A stretch of 64,000 nucleotides of DNA from Jacaranda mimosifolia (lineage: Eukaryota > Streptophyta > Magnoliopsida > Lamiales > Bignoniaceae). The notes under the pieces are model-generated. The model did not search any database, had not been told where the DNA came from, and saw nothing but the letters and a program-made list of their open reading frames with translations. Every line of letters starts with the position of its first letter. Positions within the stretch are counted from its first letter, which is position 1. The stretch covers positions 17,651,001 through 17,715,000 of the forward strand of contig CM032128.1 in NCBI GenBank assembly GCA_018894105.1. The letters are read 5' to 3'. Shown one piece after another: positions 56,588 to 64,000 of this stretch. A program made the translations under genes and the position numbers.

Positions 56588-58191
56588 TTTTGGAATAGTA
56601 TCCCACAAGTTAATTAGATTGGTGTTGTAAACTATTTCACTTGTGGTACAATCTTGATTGAATGATATTCTTTAAATGGACATCTTCATCTTATGCTTAT
56701 AAATATACTTCATTAGCATTTGGTTGAAACCCTTAGATCAGACAAGACTATGGGACTTGGTCACATACTAGGTGGTGATCATGAAACAAGTCTTACATGG
56801 TCGTGATCTCAAAACTTCAATGTCGTGGGATATTACGAGACAGGCCATCTACGATTCGGATAGACTTGCACTAATGATGCATAAATCCAAGGAGTCGGAT
56901 GTTGTTCTATTTCTTGAGCAATATCGTATGAGATATGGGTGTATGTTAGTGGGTGTTTGTCAAGGAACAAGTTACTGCGGGCCCGTTCAGAGAATCCACT
57001 AGGTAGCCGAAGAGACAAATCAGTAGTGGCAAGTTCTCTAGCTTACGCTAGTGCATACAACTAGTCCTCTAACCAGAGAATCCATGGTAACCTTATTTTA
57101 GGTCCTCATGCTTTGACTCTTCCTTGGCCATATAACGGGTCATTCGGGTGGTGATTGGGCATGAGCTACTTAAACATGGAGGTTTGTAAGATCCAAGATG
57201 GGATCCGACTCCTCATTGCTGTGAAGGGCGAGTGCATCTCCTATGTGTTTTGTAATGATCGATTCCAAAAAGTCCTTGCGCAAGCCAGTATGACAATTTG
57301 GAAAAGGAGTTTTCCAAAGATGAGGTCATAAAGTAGAATCAAACATTTGAATAGAGATAAATTATCAAGGGTATTAAGGAGCCGACAAATATCTTGCCCT
57401 AGGCTTCTTTCGGGAGATAGGAGACTGAAGGATCGTATTTGTATGGTACACATAAAGCCAGAATAGTTCTCCAAAAACATTCATTTTGGCTAATTAGTTG
57501 GGCTCCATGGGCTTGAAGTTGGACATCAACCATGAATATTGAGTACTTCCCTTAATTAATGGAGATTAATTAAATTGAGTCGATTAGTTTAAAGGAGTTT
57601 AAACTAAAATGAATATATGATATTCAAAAGTCACAAGGAGTTGTGAGCCCCTGTCCAATGAATGGTAGAACCTAATGGGTCATACACAAAAGCCAATTTA
57701 ATTTCCTACTTGATGAAAGAGAATTTTCTAAGAGTTAGAAAAATTCTCCTAATGGACCGATTTTAAGGTTGGTGAAATTGAGGTCAATTTTGGCTTTATT
57801 AATTTAATTTTTAAATTGATCGACTAATTTAAGGAGTTAAATTAGATCTATAATTAAGAAGTTAATTATTTTGTGCCACATGACCATCAATTGGTCAAGT
57901 AGCTTAAAGAGTTAAGTTAACAATTCCTAGCTTAAAGAGTTAAGCTAATTGACTTAAGAGTTAAGTCAAAGATTAATTAATTAAATTAAAGTGTTTAATT
58001 TAATTAATGAAGAGAATTTATTTTGGAGGAAAAATTCAAATAAAAGTTTCATTTGGTGTGGTATTTTAATTAATTTGAAATTAGATTCCAAATGAAATTG
58101 AAATGCACACAAAATTCAAATTCAAATTTGAATTGCAACTTGCCAACTTGCAAGGCCAAGTTGGCAGTCACCTTGAGGAAGGTGTGATGCC
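56588..58191 (+). repeat. 3' LTR of copia element C, interrupted
   Basis: Matches 50522 to about 52120 of the 5' LTR. It starts TTTTGGAATAG, another loss of the terminal TG. It ends at GTGTGATGCC, ten bases into the hairpin arm, where element D has inserted. Confidence 0.85.
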
Positions 58192-60401
58192 TGTTGGAAT
58201 AGTCCCCGGTAAGCCAATAGGATTGGCCTTATAAAGCTATTTCTTTGTATAACAATTTTAATTGAATGATATTCTTTATATGGCCATCTTCATCTTATGC
58301 TCTTTATTACTTCACTCGCATTTGGATGAAGCCCTTAGATCACTCATGACTACAGGACTTGGTTCGGTGACCATGTATAAGTCTTACATGGTCATGATCT
58401 TAAATCGCCTAAGTCGTAGGATCTTATGAGACAGGGCATCTAAGATCCGAATAAACTTGCACTAACGATGCATAAATTCAAGATTTGGATATTGCTCCAT
58501 CTATGAGCAACCATATGAGATATGGGTGTATGTTAGTGGCTTCTTGTTAGAGAACAAGGCACTGAAGACCCACCGGAGAATCCACTAGATAGCTGGAGTG
58601 GCAAGTCGGTAGTGGTAAGTTCTTCAACTTGCGCTAGTGCATATTATTAATCATCTGACCCAATGATCCATGGTAACCTTGTGTTTGGTCCTCATGCTTT
58701 GACTTTTCCTTAACCGCTTAACAGGTCTTTCGGGTTGAGGTTGGGTATGAGCTACTTGGCATGGAGGTTTATGAGATCTAAGATGGAATCCGACTCCTCG
58801 CTTTTGTGAAGGGCGAGTACATCTCCTATGTGTTCTATAATGATCGATTTCGAGAAATCCTTGTGCAAGGTGGTATGAAAATTTGGAAAAGGAGTTTTCC
58901 AAAGGTGAGAACATACAAAGGAATCAAACATTGAGAATAGAGACATAACATCGAGGCTATTGGGGAGACGAAAAATATCTTACCTTAAGCCTTTTCAGGA
59001 GATAGGAGACGGAAGGACCGTATTTGCATGGCAAGTGTAGAGCTATAATGGTTCTCTAAAAGCATTCATTTCGGCCAATTAGTTGGGCTCCATGGGCTTG
59101 AGGTTGGACATCGACCATGGAGATTGGGTACTCTTCAATTAACGAGATTAATTGAATTGAGTCGATTAATTTAAAAGGTGTTTTAAACTAAAATGAATAT
59201 ATGATATTCAAAAGTCACAAGGAGTTGTGAGGCCATATCCAATGAATGGTAGAATCTATTGGGTCACACACTAAAGTCAATTAACCTCCTAGTTAATGGA
59301 GCAATTTTCTAAGAGTTGGAGAATCACTCATTGGTGACCGATTTTGAGGTACCAAATTCAAGGTCAATTTTTGGTTTGATTAATTTAAGTGTTAAATTAA
59401 TCGAGTAATTTAAGGAGTTAAAAATAATTAATTAGTTAATTATTTGGTGCCAAGTGACCATCAATTGGTTAAGTTAACTTAAAAAGTTAGGTTAACAAAA
59501 TTGAGCTTAAGAGTTAAGCTCGTTTGACTTAAGAGTTAAGTCAAAGGTGAATTAATTAAATTAAAGTGTTTAATTTAATTAAAGAGAAAAATAAATTTTG
59601 GAGGGAAAATTCAAATGAAAGGTTCATTTGAATTAGCATATTAATTAACTTGAAATTAGATTTCAAATATAATTAAAATGCACGTGAAATTCAAATGAGA
59701 TTTGAATTCAAATTTGCCACCTTGGCACCCCATTTGGCTGCCCCCCCTCTCATGGAAGGTGTGATGCCACCTTGGCATCACACCATCCAACATCTATATA
59801 TAGATATAGAGAGGGAGAGTTCAACCACTTTGCAAAAGGTGTGAAGAATTAGATTCTTCCACTAGTCACTCCAAAACTCTATTTCCAAACATTGCTTCAT
59901 GTGTTGAGGCTTTGTTCTCTCTTCTTCTCCTACCTCAAAAATCGACCTTTACCATTGATATTCTGCTCATTTTCCCCAGCTAAAAGTGAGTGAAAGTTGG
60001 AGGATCAATTGGTGTGTGGATCATATTAATAGAGCCAAAGCATTTGATTTGCTAGGTTTGGAGATCTACTAGAACAGAGCAGTCACTTTCCGAATTTTTT
60101 CCAAGAGATCCAGATAGATTTTTTCTTTGAATTTTTTATAGCACTTCCAGATTTTTTTTTTTGTGATTTTTGGATCACTCTAACTAAGGCAAAAGTTCCT
60201 GTGTCTCCGTTGTGCTAGAGTCTGCTAGAATCTGGATTGGTGAAGTGTTCACCCTTGAGACCTTGGAAATTTGCTTTTTGAGGTAACATTTCAACTAAAT
60301 CTAAATTCCTAGCATGATTAGATCCTTGGTAGGATGTAAGCACTAGTTATTTTGAGCTCTTGAAGTTTGATTTTTGGATCCTAGTGACTTAATAACCTTC
60401 A
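58192..60401 (+). repeat. 5' LTR of copia element D
   Basis: 2210 bp, TG...CA intact. The promoter has the hairpin at 59759-59783 and a TATA box (CTATATATAGATATAG) near 59795. Blocks of TTAAGAGTTAAG repeats at 59390-59580 are common to all copies of the family. Confidence 0.88.
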
Positions 60402-60403
60402 TG

Positions 60404-60415
60404 TGGTATCGGAGC
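60404..60415 (+). promoter_or_regulatory. Primer binding site of element D
   Basis: TGGTATCGGAGC, two bases after the LTR end; one base from the standard site. Confidence 0.85.
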
Positions 60416-61239
60416 TTTGATCATGCTAGATTTGGATTTTTATTTTTTGATTGATTCATTTGATGAATTGATCTTATTATCCAAATAACTGATTCATGTG
60501 ATGGATTGGAGTGTTTGGATAATTTATTGTGTGGCTCCTTGATTGATGAATTGATAGCAAACTAATATATGCTTTAAGTGTTAATTCATATGATTGGTAT
60601 ATTTTAATTCATAGCTATTAATGTTAAATGTTGATTTGGCATTAATCGATGTTCTATGTTGGCATGTGTTTAATGGCCTCAAGTTGTCTTGGTCATTTTT
60701 GGATCAAATTTGATTAGAGTTTTGTTGGAGGTTTTTGAAAATTTTGATTCTCACTTGAACTTGGTTTTGAATCATGTTCGAGCACTTGAAATTGCGATTT
60801 TAAAAGGTGTTTTAGATTTGAAACTTCATCTATAATGTGTGTTTTAATGTTTAGGAGGTGTGCTAAATTTTTTAGTACACAAAAGTTGAACAAAAATTGA
60901 GTTGACTCATTCCAAACCCATAAACAAGGCAAGCTGCCACGCCTGGCCAGGCACCGGCTGGGCAGCATACACATATGTTGCCAGGCCACGTGGCCGGGTT
61001 GGGGTAGCAATGTCTAGTTTCCGGGTTGGATAGGTTTTGACTAATTTTTTTGTGTTCCTTTAGTAACCAAAAGTATTTTATTTCACATATAATAGATGCA
61101 CAAGTGTTGCGCAAGTTCTCAAAATTATGTTAAGCATTTTTTATTGCTTTTTAAAACTTGTTAAAGTTAATCTCCTACATATTGCATAAAAGTTCTCAAA
61201 ATTATGAGATGTGGTATGGACAAGCACCATTTTACCACT
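60416..61239 (+). other. Untranslated leader of element D
   Basis: Collinear with the first part of the C leader (for example TTAATGTT-AATGTTGATTTGGCATTAAT and CACAAGTGTTG-GCAAGTTCTCAAAATTATG). It has a different GC-rich patch (60935-61015: GCCTGGCCAGGCACC, GCCAGGCCACGTGGCC). No coding sequence. Confidence 0.6.
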
Positions 61240-62665
61240 ACCTTAAGGTTTGGAGGTCTCATGCTTATGTTAAACGGTTAGTGGGAGACAATTGGATAGT
61301 AGATCCACCTTGTACAAGTTTGTGGGATACCTAAAAGAGTCTTTGGGTTATTGCTTTTAAGATCCCTCGGAACAAAAGGTGATTGTTTTGAGGAACGCCA
61401 CCTTTTTAAAAAAGAATTTTCTATTGGATAGAAATGACATTGTTGTTGAACTTGATGAAGTTCAAAGTGATCAAGAAATCCCACAAGCAATAAAAATAAA
61501 TGAGCATCAAGAGCTTTGCACACAACCTCTAAGAAGGCCGGACTGAATTAAGAAGCAACTTAAAAGGTTTGGATTCCTACATAAGACGGGCCAATCAGAT
61601 AGTGATCTGAAGACCTATGAGGAAGCTATGTTGGACATAGACTCGGGACATTGGCTTGGCACCATGAAATCCAAAATGGACTCCATATACCCCAACAAAG
61701 ATGGACTTTAGTAGATCCACTGAAGGGAGTAGTTTCTGTTAGTTGCAAGTAGATCTATAAGCAAAAGTTAGGAGTCGATAAAAAGGTAACAACCTTTAAG
61801 GCGCATCTAGTGGCAAAAGGTTACACTCAAAGATTCAGTATCGATTTCGAGGAAACCTTTTCACTGGTCGAAATGCCTAAGTCTATTCATATTTTTCTTG
61901 CCATAGCTGCATATTATGACTATGAGATATGACAAAGAATGCCATAGCCGCATATTAAGACTAATGACGAGAGACAAAGAATGTCCCACATACCTTATAC
62001 ATCCGCTTTTGGGAGCATAATATATGCAGTTTAATATACAAGATCGGATGCGGCACACACTCTAAGTGCTACGAGTCATTTCCAATCAAATCCCCACTGG
62101 ATGGCCGTTAAAGCATTCCTTAAGTAATTGAGAAGGACTAAGGATTTATTTTTTGGTATACGACAATGGAGAATTGAAACTCGAGGGGTTTTTAGATTAT
62201 AGTTTTCAATCCGATGTGGATGACCTAAAATCTACTTTTAAATTTATATTTTGTCTAAATGGCGGCGCAGTGAGCCGAAAAAGTTTCGAACAAGACACCA
62301 TGGCCGATTCTATCACTGAGGTGGAGTACATTGCAGCTTTCGAAGCTGCAAAGGAAGGTGTTTGGATGAAAAACTTCATCTAAGAGTTGGATGTAATACT
62401 TAGCATTGCTGAGCCAGTAGCTATTTTATGTGACAATAATAAGGCTGTAGCACAAGCTAAAGAGTCAAGATCTCATTAGCGATCCAAGCACATTTTGAAA
62501 TAATATCATTTGATATGAGAGATTATTGATAGAGGCGATATTCGAGTGGAAAGAGTTGCCTCGGAAGAGAATATAACAGATCTACTGACTAAACTCATAT
62601 TGCAAAAGATCTTTGAAAGGCATCTTAAGAATATAAGTCTTAAGACTATGGGGAATTGGCTTTAG
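61240..62665 (+). pseudogene. Pol remnant of copia element D (integrase tail, RT N-terminus, RNase H)
   Basis: The first part decodes, with frame changes, to the conserved region after the copia integrase core (SHAYVKRLVGD, then KRIFYWIEM or LLDRNDIVVELDE depending on frame). The RT N-terminus follows: SDLKTYEEAMLDIDSGHWLG, KVTTFKAHLVAKGYTQ, IDFEETFSLVEMPKS. At about 61931 a deletion removes the catalytic part of RT. The frame resumes at TNDERQRMSHIPYTSAFGS and leads to RNase H (ADSITEVEYIAAFEAAKEGVWM, LCDNNKAVAQAK), ending near 62663. Many stops occur, including TAA for Gln in NFI*ELD. Confidence 0.75.
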
Positions 62666-62679
62666 GGCAAGTGGGAGAT

Positions 62680-64000
62680 TGTTGGAATAGTACCCCACAA
62701 GCCAATTAGATTGATGTTATAAACTATTTCACTTGTGATATAATCTTGATTGAATGATATTCTTTAAATGGCTACCTTCATCTTATGCTTATAAATATAC
62801 TTCATTGGCATTTGGTTGAAGCACACAAGACTACAGGACCTGGTCACACACTAGGTGGTGATCATGAAATAAGTCTTACACAATCGTGATCTTAAAACTT
62901 CAAAGTCGTGGGATCTTACGAGACAAGGCATCTAAGATTCAGATAGACTTGCACTAACGATGCATAAATCCAAGGAGGTGGATGTTGTTCCATTTCATGA
63001 GCAATACCATATGAGATATGGGTGTATGCTAGTAGGTGCTTGTTAGGGAATAAGGCACTGAAGGCCCACTTGGAGAATCCACTAGGTAGCCGAAGAGGCA
63101 AGTTGGTAGTGGCAAGTTCTCTAGCTTATGCTAGTGCATAAGACTAATCCTCTAACCAGGGGATTCATGGTAACCTTGTTTTAGGTCCTCATGCTTTAAC
63201 TCTTCGTTGGCCATGTAGCGGATCATTTGGGTGGTGATTGGGCATGAGCTACTTAGACATGGAGATTTGTGAAATCCAAGATAGGATCCGACTCCTCGTT
63301 ATTGTGAAGGGCAAGTGCATCTCCTATGTATTCTGTAATGATCGATTTCAAGGAGTTCTTGCGCAAGCCAGTATGATAATTTGAAAAATGCGTTTTTCCA
63401 AAGATGAGGTCATAAAGTGGAATAGGACATTTGAATAGAGACATAGTATCAATACTATTAAGAAGTCGACAAATATCATGTCCTAGGCCTCTTTTGGGAG
63501 ATAGGAGATAGAAGGACCGTATTTGCATGGTACGCATAGAGCTAGAATAATTCTCCAAAAGCATTCATTTCGGCCAATTAGTTAGGCTTTATGGGCTTGA
63601 GGTTGGACATCGACCATGGAGATTGAGTACTCTTCAATTAATGGAGATTAATTAAATTGAGTAGATTAGTTTAAAGGAGTTTAAACTAAAAAAAATATAT
63701 GATATTCAAAAGTCACAAAGAGTTGTGAGCCCATGTTCAATGAATGGTATAACCTAATGTGTCACACATAAAAGCTAATTGCATTTCCTATTTGATGAAG
63801 GAGAATTTTCTAAGAGTTAGAAAAGTGCTCCCAGTGGACCGATTTTGAGGTCGGTGAAATTGAGGTCAATTTTGGCTTGATTAATTTAATTGTTAAATTG
63901 ATAAACTAATTTAAGGAGTTAAATTAGACCAATATTTAAGTATTTAATTATTTGGTGCCACATGACCATCAATTGGTCAAGTTAGCTTAAAGAATTAAGT
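62680..64000 (+). repeat. 3' LTR of copia element D (partial, cut by window edge)
   Basis: Starts TGTTGGAATAGTACC directly after the polypurine tract. 1321 bp of an expected ~2.2 kb are inside the window. Closely follows the C and D LTR sequence. Confidence 0.85.

Larger units (their letters stand above)
50522..58191 (+). mobile_element. Copia element C (2.2-kb LTRs), deleted inside and interrupted at its 3' LTR
   Basis: 5' LTR 50522-52786, primer site 52789-52800, leader, broken gag (54790-55533), RT C-terminus and RNase H (55534-56573), polypurine tract (AAGTGGGAGA, 56577-56586), and 3' LTR from 56588. The 3' LTR stops at 58191, where element D begins; the remainder should lie beyond the right edge of the window. 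Protease, integrase and most of RT are missing, so it is non-autonomous. Confidence 0.88.
58192..64000 (+). mobile_element. Copia element D (same family), nested in element C, runs off the window
   Basis: 5' LTR 58192-60401 with intact TGTTGG and ...CTTCA, primer site 60404-60415, leader, a coding remnant (61240-62665), polypurine tract (AAGTGGGAGA, 62669-62678) and 3' LTR from 62680 to beyond 64000. The left flank ATGCC (58187-58191) should be its 5-bp target duplication. Gag, protease and the integrase core are missing. Confidence 0.88.

Overview
The window looks like nuclear DNA from a flowering plant. It is AT-rich, has no operon-like gene packing, and consists almost entirely of plant transposable elements: Ty1/copia and Tat-type Ty3/gypsy retrotransposons, CACTA (En/Spm), Mutator-like (MULE) and hAT DNA transposons, solo LTRs and tandem repeats. 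I found no host gene, rRNA or tRNA gene that I can defend. The species cannot be fixed from the sequence alone.

Layout. 1-2107: a copia LTR, its primer binding site and a broken gag. 2585-3264: a non-autonomous hAT element with a perfect 8-bp target duplication (CCCTAATA). 5169-21423: CACTA-1, bounded by TCT/TCT. A 10.4-kb Tat-type gypsy element on the minus strand (5349-15767) sits inside it, and its own degraded transposase gene lies at 18029-20639. 22106-22640: a 106-bp tandem repeat. 23611-25807 and 34043-36218: two solo LTRs, minus strand, of one copia family with ~2.2-kb LTRs. 27430-32947: a structurally complete 5.5-kb MULE with 111-bp terminal inverted repeats, a multi-exon mudrA-like transposase gene, and a convergent small gene for a GRF zinc-finger membrane protein. 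39795-50061: CACTA-2, again TCT/TCT, with no recognisable transposase; it holds a 3.2-kb direct duplication, a GC-rich island and a 146-bp GC-rich minisatellite. 50522-64000: two members of the same copia family in head-to-tail order. The second (D) has inserted into the 3' LTR of the first (C).

Most coding regions are decayed, many by stops that fit deamination of methylated cytosine (W to TAG, Q to TAA, R to TGA). The least damaged pieces are the MULE transposase core (557 codons open, but the first catalytic Asp is replaced by Tyr) and the 118-codon GRF gene.

The terminal repeats and target duplications were found by reading both ends of each element. Family names rest on motif recognition, not on a database search.
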